Assembly (NCBI GenBank): GCA_046086245.1
Contig: JBJSXB010000081.1
Coordinates: forward strand, 1-6,128
Source of the DNA: F1-20-MAGs016 sp046086245
GTDB lineage: Bacteria > Planctomycetota > Planctomycetia > Pirellulales > UBA1268
DNA length: 6,128 bases
Reading direction: 5' to 3'
Below the pieces are notes generated by a model. It made no database searches and was not told the origin of the DNA. It was given only the letters and a program-made list of their open reading frames with translations. Numbering within the stretch: the first letter of the stretch is position 1; each line of letters begins with the position of its first letter. Positions 1-6,089 of this stretch are shown piece after piece. Both the position numbers and the translations under genes were made by a program.

Positions 1-1
1 C

Positions 2-658
2 TTCAACGTGGAAAACGGCCGGATCCACGACACCGGCGACTTCCGCCTCAAGACCGCGGTGCGGCGGATCCTCCGCGACATCGCGCCCGGCGTGCGGATC
101 ACGGCCCACCAGAGCCTCCTGTTCACCGACCTCGCCGTCACCGACCGCGAGCGGATCGTGCAGATCCTCCACGACCACGGCGTGAAGTCCTCGGAGGAGA
201 TCACGACCCTGCGGCGCTGGAGCATGGCCTGCGTGGCGCTGCCCACCTGCGGGCTGGCCGTCGCCGAGAGCGAGCGCGTCCTGCCCGGGCTGATCGACGC
301 CCTCGAGCCGGAGGTGGCGAAGCTCGGCCTCGCGGCCGACGCCTTCACCGTCCGCATGACCGGCTGCCCGAACGCCTGCGCCCGTCCCTACAACTCCGAC
401 ATCGGGATCGTCGGGCGGACGGCGGGCAAATACACGATGTTCCTCGGCGGCCGGCTCCTCGGCGACCGGCTCAACGAGCACTACAAGGACGTCGTCCCGT
501 TCGAGGACCTGTGCCGTGAGATCACGGCGGTGCTCGCCTGCTACAAGGCCGAGCGCACGGCAGGCGAGACGCTCGGTGACTTCTGCCAACGCAAGGGGGT
601 CGACGGCGTGCGTGCCTGGGCCGACGAGTGGCTCGCCGGCACCCGCGGCCACGGCTGA
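2..658 (+). CDS. sir: Assimilatory sulfite reductase hemoprotein (beta subunit), C-terminal part, 5' end outside window
   Basis: This enzyme reduces sulfite to sulfide with six electrons in cytoplasmic sulfur assimilation, using a siroheme coupled to a Fe4S4 cluster. The frame is open from base 2, and the GTG at base 8 lies inside the conserved stretch FNVENGRI, so it is not the start; about 218 residues of a protein normally near 570-650 are visible. The cluster cysteines appear as CVALPTC (codons at 230 and 248, Cys-X5-Cys) and CPNAC (codons at 365 and 377, Cys-X3-Cys); in the family the last Cys also bridges to the siroheme. The CARPY context after the fourth Cys resembles ferredoxin-type Sir more than E. 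coli CysI (CGRAM), so ferredoxin is the more likely donor. The tail, with ERTAGETLGDF, is typical of the family. The commonest residue before the fourth Cys is Gly; here it is Ala. The donor type, and therefore the symbol, is less sure than the family. Confidence 0.92.
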   Translation, partial: FNVENGRIHDTGDFRLKTAVRRILRDIAPGVRITAHQSLLFTDLAVTDRERIVQILHDHGVKSSEEITTLRRWSMACVALPTCGLAVAESERVLPGLIDALEPEVAKLGLAADAFTVRMTGCPNACARPYNSDIGIVGRTAGKYTMFLGGRLLGDRLNEHYKDVVPFEDLCREITAVLACYKAERTAGETLGDFCQRKGVDGVRAWADEWLAGTRGHG

Positions 659-711
659 CGGCGCGGCCGACGGTTCGAAGATGGCATTCGCCGCCACGGG
701 TTCACGCCTGC

Positions 712-788
712 CGTGCCGCTCGCCTTTCGGCACGACGCGGAGCCAGGGTACCATTCCCTTGGTCGCCATCCGGCCTTCATCGGGCCGG
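712..788. repeat. Cluster of three short inverted repeats in the 151-base gap
   Basis: The gap 659-809 holds no gene. It contains three possible hairpins in a row. The first is a perfect 7-bp stem, 712-718 with 728-734 (CGTGCCG/CGGCACG), with a 9-base loop. The second pairs 743-748 with 756-762 (CCAGGG/CCCTTGG) with one bulged T and a 7-base loop. The third is a perfect 6-bp stem, 770-775 with 783-788 (CCGGCC/GGCCGG), with a 7-base loop. None is followed by a T-run, so none is a classical intrinsic terminator. Stems this short occur by chance in such GC-rich DNA. They could mark the end of the sulfite reductase transcript or a structured leader for the next gene. I see no clear -35/-10 pair. 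Confidence 0.3.
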
Positions 789-795
789 TTCCTGC

Positions 796-799
796 GGAG
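796..799 (+). promoter_or_regulatory. Shine-Dalgarno GGAG deciding the GTG start at 810
   Basis: GGAG lies 10 bases before the GTG at 810. The in-frame ATG at 681 and the ATG at 846 have weaker upstream sequences. The residues just after the GTG (ELHPFSWQRM) look like protein sequence, whereas the frame before 810 is Arg/Ser/Pro/Ala-rich and partly overlaps sulfite reductase, as expected of a shadow frame. Confidence 0.55.
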
Positions 800-809
800 C
801 GTCGCTGCC

Positions 810-1397
810 GTGGCTGTCGAACTGCACCCGTTCTCCTGGCAGAGGATGATCGAAGCCGTGCAAGCCGTTCGCGATCGGGCGCTGCGGGCCACCGCCGCCC
901 TCGAGCAGGCCGGGATCCCCTACGCCGTCGCCGGCGGCAACGCCGTGGCCGCCTGGGTGGCGCGCGTCGATCGGGCCGCCGTCCGCAATACGCAGGATGT
1001 CGATATCCTCGTCCGCCGCAGCGACCTGCCTGCCATCCGGACCGCCCTCGAGGGGGCGGGCTTCGTCCACGCTTCGGTGATGGGGGTGGAGTGCTTCCTC
1101 GACGGCCCGCAGGGGAGCCCGCGCGACGCGATCCATCTCTTGTTTGCCAACGAGAAAGTCCGCGACAGCTATCCACTCCCCACCGCCGACGTCGCCGAGC
1201 GGGTAGCGGCCGACGACTACGCGATCGTCTCGCTCGAGGCGCTGGTGCGGATGAAGCTCAACTCGTACCGCCGCAAAGACCAGCTCCATCTCCTCGACCT
1301 CCTCACGCTCGGCCTGGTCGACGCCTCGTGGCTCCCCCGGCTCATCCCCGAGCACGCCGCGCGGCTCCAGCAGCTCATCGACGATCCCGAAGGGTGA
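810..1397 (+). CDS. Nucleotidyltransferase-fold protein, stand-alone (AbiEii/DUF6036-like)
   Basis: This 195-residue soluble protein has the pattern of the DNA polymerase beta nucleotidyltransferase fold. A helix that follows AGIPYAVAGGNAVAAWV gives the Gly-Gly motif (residues 42-43), and NTQDVDILV gives the Asp-X-Asp metal pair (D63, D65). The third strand, where active members usually have a third carboxylate, reads DAIHLLF, with His109 near the expected place. A C-terminal helical part, LVRMKLNSYRRKDQLHLLDL (residues 145-164), resembles the conserved Lys/Asp segment of AbiEii-type and related proteins. I infer the family from these motifs; the substrate is unknown. No partner antitoxin, toxin or HEPN gene lies beside it, so toxin-antitoxin function is not supported. 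The start is GTG 810 on Shine-Dalgarno and sequence grounds; the ATGs at 681 (longer) and 846 (shorter) are alternatives. It is separated by 151 bases from sulfite reductase and 78 bases from the next gene. Confidence 0.75.
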   Translation: MAVELHPFSWQRMIEAVQAVRDRALRATAALEQAGIPYAVAGGNAVAAWVARVDRAAVRNTQDVDILVRRSDLPAIRTALEGAGFVHASVMGVECFLDGPQGSPRDAIHLLFANEKVRDSYPLPTADVAERVAADDYAIVSLEALVRMKLNSYRRKDQLHLLDLLTLGLVDASWLPRLIPEHAARLQQLIDDPEG

Positions 1398-1409
1398 GCC
1401 GGTCGTTGT

Positions 1410-1439
1410 CGCCGTCGCCACCGACGGGTGCCAACGGCG
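1410..1439. terminator. Imperfect hairpin after the nucleotidyltransferase gene
   Basis: It starts 13 bases past the TGA at 1395-1397. CGCCGT (1410-1415) pairs with ACGGCG (1434-1439), and inside it CACC (1419-1422) pairs with GGTG (1427-1430) across the loop GACG; the two stems are separated by a 3x3 internal loop. There is no T-run after it, so if it ends transcription it does so weakly. It could equally be chance pairing. Confidence 0.25.
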
Positions 1440-1463
1440 CTTCCCAGTTGTGAAAACCGACCC

Positions 1464-1470
1464 GAGGGAG
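1464..1470 (+). promoter_or_regulatory. Shine-Dalgarno GAGGGAG deciding the ATG start at 1476
   Basis: The purine-rich GAGGGAG ends 5 bases before ATG 1476. It favours this ATG over the in-frame GTG at 1428, whose 16 extra residues (PTALPSCENRPEGVV) are unlike an N-terminal membrane-protein segment and would lie over the Shine-Dalgarno. Confidence 0.75.
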
Positions 1471-1475
1471 TCGTC

Positions 1476-2879
1476 ATGGATCGCGCCCGATTCTCCGCCG
1501 TCGACTGGCTGGCGCTGCCGTTCTCGTCGCGCCGCGTCGAGCGCCTCCCCTACGTCGTGATCGGCGTCACGCTGGCGCTGTTCAAGTACGGCATCGAGGT
1601 GGCGGTGTTCCGGGCGCTGGCCGGGAAGTGGCTCACGCCCGTGCAGTTCATCAACCCGTCGTTCGGTGCCCGGGCGCAGTTGCTCGAGAACGCCCCCGAG
1701 TGGCTCGGGTGGGCATTGTTCGTCTGGAGCATGCCGTTTGTGTGGATCGCCCTGTCGATGAGTGTTCGTCGGGCGGCGACGGCCGGCCAGTCGCCCTGGC
1801 TCGGCGTCGCGGTGCTGCTGCCGCTGGTGAACCTGCTGGTGATGGCGCTGCTCGGCCTGCTGCCCGACAAGCCCGGGCCGGAGGCCGCCGTGCCGGTCGC
1901 CGCAGAGACCAAGGGAGGAACGCTCGACGCGGCCGCATGGCGGGCCGTCGGGGCGGCGCTGGCCGCCGGGGGCCTCTCGTTCGCCGGCGGGCTCTACGGG
2001 TTTGCCAGTTACGGTGCCGTGCTGTTCTTCGCCACGCCGGCGATGATGGGCATGGTCGCCGGCTTCGTCTACAACCGTCCCGTGTCGCGGTCCACGGCCG
2101 CAACGCTCGGCCTGGGTGCCCTGGTGATGCTCGCCGCCGGCGGCGTGCTCCTTGGCCTGGCCTTCGAGGGGCTGATCTGCCTGGCGATGGCGGTGCCGAT
2201 CGTGATGCCGCTGGCGATCGCCGGGGCGCTGCTCGGCAAGTGGATCGCCGAGGCGACCCGGGCGGGACTGGCGCACGTCACGGTGGCGGTCCTCGCCCTG
2301 CCGCTTTTGGCCGGTGCCGAGTCGCTCGTGACGTCGACCCCGGAATACGAGATCCTCACCACCGTCGATGTCGCCGCGCCGCCGGCGGCGGTCTGGAAGC
2401 GGATCGTCGAGTTTCCCGACATCCCGCCTCCCGACGACTGGTTCTTCCGCTCGGGAATCGCCTGCCCGCTCCGCGCCCGGATCGAGGGAACCGGGGTCGG
2501 CGCGGTGCGCCACTGCGAGTTCACCACCGGCGACTTCGTCGAGCCGATCACCGTCTGGGACGAGCCGCGCCGGCTCGCCTTCGACGTGGTCGAGCAGCCC
2601 GACCCGATGGTCGAGCTGTCGCCGTGGCGGCACGTCCATCCGCCGCATCTCGTCGACCGCTCGCTCCGCAGCCGCCGGGGCGAGTTCCGCCTCGTCGATC
2701 TCGGCGACGGCCGGACGCGGCTCGAGGGTCGGACGTGGTACGTGTTCGACATGCACCCACAGGGCTACTGGACGCTGTGGAGTGATCTCTCGATCCACCG
2801 CATCCACAGCCGCGTGCTCGACCACATCAAGCGTCTGGCGGAGGCCGACGCGGCCGTGGCGGCGGTCACCGCGCGGTGA
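1476..2879 (+). CDS. Multi-pass membrane protein: DUF805-like N-terminal part fused to a C-terminal SRPBCC domain
   Basis: This 467-residue protein has two halves. Residues 25-283 hold about seven or eight hydrophobic segments (near 25-45, 76-96, 107-129, 155-176, 178-199, 207-229, 231-254 and 265-283). The stretch SVRRAATAGQSPWLGVAVLL (96-115), followed by PLVNLL, resembles the Arg-Arg...Gly-X-Ser-X-Trp...Pro-Leu pattern of DUF805 membrane proteins. Residues 291-455 look like an SRPBCC/START-like ligand-binding fold: the opening strand YEILTTVDVAAPPAAVWKRI is the typical 'polyketide cyclase' beginning, then EGTGVGAVRHCEF, then a strand around GRTRLEGRTWYVF, and a closing amphipathic helix HRIHSRVLDHIKRLAE. 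The SRPBCC domain probably binds a hydrophobic ligand, but its identity and the side of the membrane it faces cannot be read from the sequence. The start is set by a strong Shine-Dalgarno. The 3' end overlaps the convergent phosphatase gene by 14 bases. Membrane nature and SRPBCC are well supported; the DUF805 link is weaker. Confidence 0.85.
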   Translation: MDRARFSAVDWLALPFSSRRVERLPYVVIGVTLALFKYGIEVAVFRALAGKWLTPVQFINPSFGARAQLLENAPEWLGWALFVWSMPFVWIALSMSVRRAATAGQSPWLGVAVLLPLVNLLVMALLGLLPDKPGPEAAVPVAAETKGGTLDAAAWRAVGAALAAGGLSFAGGLYGFASYGAVLFFATPAMMGMVAGFVYNRPVSRSTAATLGLGALVMLAAGGVLLGLAFEGLICLAMAVPIVMPLAIAGALLGKWIAEATRAGLAHVTVAVLALPLLAGAESLVTSTPEYEILTTVDVAAPPAAVWKRIVEFPDIPPPDDWFFRSGIACPLRARIEGTGVGAVRHCEFTTGDFVEPITVWDEPRRLAFDVVEQPDPMVELSPWRHVHPPHLVDRSLRSRRGEFRLVDLGDGRTRLEGRTWYVFDMHPQGYWTLWSDLSIHRIHSRVLDHIKRLAEADAAVAAVTAR

Positions 2880-4557
2880 GTGCCTCGGGCCGGGTGAGGA
2901 CGAACATGTGGCCGTGGTCGCTCGTCACGATCACGACCGTGTCCCGCCAGCCGCCGTGGGTCTCGATCCAGCCGGTGAGGGCCCGGAACGCGGCATCGCC
3001 GGAGAGCGCGGCGCCGATCGCTCCGTCGAGGTTGTTGCCGTGGGCGGCCCAATCGACGTCGCCGGCCTCGACCAACAGCCAAAAAGGCCCGCGGGCCGAA
3101 AGCACGTCGAGCGCGGCCACCGTCATCTCCGCGAGGGTCGGATTCTCGACGATGTCGGCGGCCGTGTAGCGGATCGGCTTGCTGTACTTGCGCTTGAGCC
3201 CCTCGAGTCGCTCGCGGTCGGCGTCGGGAAGGAACACCGGATCGTAGTTGCCGTCGGCCGTGGCGAACGGCAGGTTCCCCTCGGCGGTGCCGAAAAAGCC
3301 GCACAGGCGCTTGCCGTCGGCGATGCACTCGCGCGCCACCGCGGCGAGCACCTCCGAGCCGTCGCGGCCCGCGGTGCGCCGCGCGACGCGGTAGCGGCCG
3401 CCGTTGGTCGCATCGATCGCGGCGAGGGTGCTGGCGGCGACGTATTTGTTGCCCGCTTCGAGATTGCTTCCCTGCTGTTGGGTTTCCTTCTCCATCTCGG
3501 CCGGCTTGAGATCGACACCGAACCCGCAGCCGATGACGACGTCGAGGCCGGGCAGCGCCGCGTCGCGATGCGACACCGACCGTTCGCCGAGCAGGTCGCG
3601 GGAGATGTCCTGGTAGTCGTCGCGCGAGACGTTGTGCGCGTAGGCACAGCCCGGGGTGGCGTGGGGGATCGGCACGCTCGTCACGACCCCGACCGCGTAC
3701 CCGCGGCGCTGGAGCACATGGGCGATGGTGTCGATGCGGACCCCCGTGGGATCGACGTTGATCGCGTCGTTGTACGTCTTGCGGCCGGTGCACAGCGAGG
3801 TCGCCGACGCCGCCGAATCGGTGACGGCGTGCGGGCGGTCGCGGTCCTTGCCGATCAGGTAGGTGGGGTTGGCGGCCGGATCCCACGGGGCGCGGCCGCC
3901 ACGGGCGACCGCGTAGCCCCCCGGCGTGGTGCCGCCGGGATTGGTGACCGCCTGCGCGTCGACGTCGGTCTTCGTGCCGTCGTTGGCGGGGCTGGTGACA
4001 CAGAGGCCGAAATCGGTGACCGTCCCGGCGTAGTCCTGGAACGCCAGTCCGGCGCCGCGACCGGCGTCGTAGGCGACGGTGCCGGTGGCGGCGATCGCCG
4101 CCGCGCGCGTCAGCGTCCAATCCATCCCGTCGAACACGAACAGCACCACCCGGGTCGCGCCGCCTGCGACCGCCGTGGATTGGAGGTGAAACACGTCGGT
4201 CTGGTCGAAGTGATCGGCGGCGGGATCGAGCGTCTCCTCCGGCATCCGTCCGTACAGCGCGGTGAGCCGGGCGGCATCACGGTAGACGCTGTTGACGCCG
4301 CCGACCGTCGCCAGCGTCATCCCGAACGAATAGACCGGAATCAGACGGTTCGAGTGGTTCGACCAGGAGACGTAGCGGTCGGGTTGGTCGCCCCAGAAAC
4401 CCCAGTCGGCACCGCCGTCGGCCTCGGCGTGCCACTGCAGCGTCGCGAACCGATCGCCGGGCCGCGGGGTGCCGTCGGCGGCCCCCTGGGCGGCGGCCGC
4501 ACGGAACGGCAGACCGACGGACGACAGGATCAGCACGACCACGAACCGGGTGCACAT
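2866..4557 (-). CDS. Secreted alkaline phosphatase (PhoA superfamily) with extra N-terminal module and short C-terminus
   Basis: This 563-residue phosphomonoesterase probably releases phosphate outside the cytoplasm. A signal peptide is visible: MCTR, a hydrophobic stretch FVVVLILSSVGLPF, then Ala-rich cleavage region near residues 20-24. Residues 25-135 (with DWGFWGDQPDRYVSWSNHSN) match nothing in E. coli PhoA. The core then starts: D143 in VLFVFDGMDW (PhoA D51), nucleophile S248 in VTDSAASATS (S102), HATP at 299-302 (D153/T155 region), R312 (R166), E497, D502 and H506 in LLVEAGDVDWAAHG (E322, D327, H331), D547 and H548 in VIVTSDHGH (D369, H370). Numbers in brackets are family equivalences by eye. 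The protein ends 13 residues after H550, before any counterpart of the zinc ligand H412. ATG 4557 has a GGAG 7 bases upstream. It lies 59 bases downstream of the GNAT gene on the same strand. No Pho box was recognised. Confidence 0.93.
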   Translation of the reverse strand: MCTRFVVVLILSSVGLPFRAAAAQGAADGTPRPGDRFATLQWHAEADGGADWGFWGDQPDRYVSWSNHSNRLIPVYSFGMTLATVGGVNSVYRDAARLTALYGRMPEETLDPAADHFDQTDVFHLQSTAVAGGATRVVLFVFDGMDWTLTRAAAIAATGTVAYDAGRGAGLAFQDYAGTVTDFGLCVTSPANDGTKTDVDAQAVTNPGGTTPGGYAVARGGRAPWDPAANPTYLIGKDRDRPHAVTDSAASATSLCTGRKTYNDAINVDPTGVRIDTIAHVLQRRGYAVGVVTSVPIPHATPGCAYAHNVSRDDYQDISRDLLGERSVSHRDAALPGLDVVIGCGFGVDLKPAEMEKETQQQGSNLEAGNKYVAASTLAAIDATNGGRYRVARRTAGRDGSEVLAAVARECIADGKRLCGFFGTAEGNLPFATADGNYDPVFLPDADRERLEGLKRKYSKPIRYTAADIVENPTLAEMTVAALDVLSARGPFWLLVEAGDVDWAAHGNNLDGAIGAALSGDAAFRALTGWIETHGGWRDTVVIVTSDHGHMFVLTRPEALTAR

Positions 4558-4564
4558 GACGGAG

Positions 4565-4568
4565 CTCC
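4565..4568 (-). promoter_or_regulatory. Shine-Dalgarno GGAG for the phosphatase gene
   Basis: On the minus strand GGAG sits 7 bases before ATG 4557. It lies inside the palindrome GGAGCTCC and within the 59-base gap after the GNAT gene. The ATG is followed directly by a well-formed signal peptide, which confirms the start. No separate promoter or terminator could be recognised in this gap (4558-4616). Confidence 0.7.
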
Positions 4569-4616
4569 GAGAGTGACGCCCGTCGCGGCACACGGTCCGG
4601 ATTCCCGGGCCTTCCG

Positions 4617-6089
4617 TCAGGCCGGCACGTCGTCCCACATCGGACACCACAGCGGCATCCGCGGGAAGAGCCACGACGCGAATCGCACGGCTGCCTGCGT
4701 CGAGGAGACGATCGCCCCGCGCGCCGCCGCTTCGGCGGGATCGCTCTGGCCGAGGACGAGGCGCGTGAGCTCCTCCGGCGGCAGCCGGAGGTAACTGCGG
4801 CCGATCCGGCCGGCATGGAGGGTCGCCCGCCCTTCCGCGACGACGATCGATCCGCGGAACCCTGGTTGGCCGTCGCCCGCGGCGGCGTCGATTCCCAGCT
4901 CCACCGGATCGGTGATCCCGGCCGCCGCCAGGCGCGGTGCCATCGTCCCGACCAGCGCCGTGATCACGGCGGCCGGGTCGGGGAGGCGGGCGACGATCAT
5001 CCGCTCGCCGGCCACCGACGTCGGCTCCGGGCCGGCGACGGCGTCGTGGAGCGGATCGGAAGCGGCCGACTCGAAGAGGATCTCCTGGCGGTCGTTCTCG
5101 ATCGCCTCGGCACACACCCGGGCGAGCAGGTCGCGCTCGACGCCGGGAAACTCCGGGTCGGCGAGCAGCTCGAGCACGCGATTGCCCGACTGGATGCAGT
5201 AGCCGACGATCCGCGCGTTGGTCTCGTGGAGGTCGTAGCGATCCTGGCCGACGAGGGCCACCAAGAGCGAGTCGAAGCCACTCCGGCTCACCAGCCAGCG
5301 CGAGTAGACCTCGCCGCGCTCGGTGGGGCCGACGAACCGCCCCGCGTTGCTGCCATAGATCCGCAGGATCGCCGGCAGCTCGACATGCCGCCACTGCCGC
5401 ATCGACACCGCCTCGCCATCGCGCGGCGGGGCGTCGAGGAGCCGGGCGAGGATCTCGGCCGGACGGCCCGGTGTGGCCCGATCACGATCGAGAATCGTCC
5501 AGCCCAAGTCCTGGAACGATGCCGGTACGCGCGTCCGTGCGAAGGCGACTCCCGCGCGGATCGCGGTCAGCCGTGATTCGGCGGCGCGGATCAGGCGCTG
5601 GCCGTGGCCGGCGCCACGGCATTCGGGGAGGACCGCCACCCGGTCGACGATCGCGCCGCGCAGTGGCGTGCCGCCGACGAGCACCGTCCGGGGCTGGACC
5701 TCGACGTGCCCGACGATCCGCCCTGCCAGCCGGGCGACGAGGCGGTTGGCACCGTCGTGCTCGGGGTGATCGATGATCGCGTGGAACTCGGCCTTTGTCG
5801 GCGGATGAGGGAGGCCGGCGAGGAGCTGGAGGATCTCCCCCTGCTCGCCGGTGTGGGCCGCGGCCACCTCGCATTCGGCGACCATCCACGCCGGCAGGGT
5901 GGCGGGGGGCAGGGGGTGCTCGGGCAGGTGCCAGACGGCGCGCCTGCGCTTGGCGGCCCGGGCGCGGTACAGCGTGGAGGTGGGACGGATCTCGATCGAG
6001 GCGATGCTGTCGTTCGCCGCGGCCACCGTCTCGGACGTGCCGGGGGCAACGTGGAGAGCCGGCGCATGGTCGCCGGCCTTGGAAGACAC
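4617..6089 (-). CDS. GNAT acetyltransferase, probable tandem GNAT plus C-terminal SCP2-like domain (Eis-like architecture)
   Basis: This protein (490 residues from GTG 6089) should transfer an acetyl group from acetyl-CoA to an unknown acceptor. The first GNAT domain spans about residues 70-200. Its acetyl-CoA motif A is VDRVAVLPECRGAGHGQRLI (148-167), with the R-G-X-G-H-G pyrophosphate loop, and HVEVQPRTVLVGG forms the preceding strands. Residues about 225-345 look like a second, degenerate GNAT without such a loop. Residues about 365-490, ending in WLFPRMPLWCPMWDDVPA, resemble the SCP2-like tail of Eis-type proteins. The architecture is known for Eis aminoglycoside/histone acetyltransferases, but the substrate cannot be inferred from that. 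The start is uncertain: the frame stays open to the window edge, GTG 6089 has only a weak GC-rich upstream sequence, and ATG 5885, just before the first GNAT domain, would remove 68 residues. High GC in third positions between 5886 and 6089 favours a longer form. Confidence 0.85.
   Translation of the reverse strand: MSSKAGDHAPALHVAPGTSETVAAANDSIASIEIRPTSTLYRARAAKRRRAVWHLPEHPLPPATLPAWMVAECEVAAAHTGEQGEILQLLAGLPHPPTKAEFHAIIDHPEHDGANRLVARLAGRIVGHVEVQPRTVLVGGTPLRGAIVDRVAVLPECRGAGHGQRLIRAAESRLTAIRAGVAFARTRVPASFQDLGWTILDRDRATPGRPAEILARLLDAPPRDGEAVSMRQWRHVELPAILRIYGSNAGRFVGPTERGEVYSRWLVSRSGFDSLLVALVGQDRYDLHETNARIVGYCIQSGNRVLELLADPEFPGVERDLLARVCAEAIENDRQEILFESAASDPLHDAVAGPEPTSVAGERMIVARLPDPAAVITALVGTMAPRLAAAGITDPVELGIDAAAGDGQPGFRGSIVVAEGRATLHAGRIGRSYLRLPPEELTRLVLGQSDPAEAAARGAIVSSTQAAVRFASWLFPRMPLWCPMWDDVPA

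Noticed and set aside
8..10. GTG at base 8 as the start of the sulfite reductase gene
   Set aside because: The frame is open to the left edge and the codon lies inside a conserved internal segment of the family, so the gene is cut by the window.
810..1397. Toxin half of an AbiE-type toxin-antitoxin or defence module
   Set aside because: Only the nucleotidyltransferase-like fold is present; neighbours are sulfite reductase and a membrane-SRPBCC protein, with no antitoxin-like gene in either strand.
777..2825. Long open frame on the minus strand (682 codons) across the nucleotidyltransferase and membrane-protein genes
   Set aside because: Its product is low-complexity and rich in Arg, Gly, Glu, Asp and His with no recognisable motif. 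It is antisense to two genes with clear motifs and good Shine-Dalgarno sites; long shadow frames are common in GC-rich coding DNA.
2368..4794. Long open frame on the plus strand (808 codons) across the phosphatase gene
   Set aside because: It is the antisense shadow of the phosphatase; the opposite strand carries the signal peptide, catalytic Ser and metal ligands. Its product is Arg/Gly/Ala/Val-rich without domain features.
2866..5394. Reading the phosphatase as an 842-residue protein starting at 5394
   Set aside because: The part upstream of 4557 is an Arg-rich shadow of the GNAT gene in another frame. The ATG at 4557 has a Shine-Dalgarno and is followed by a signal peptide.
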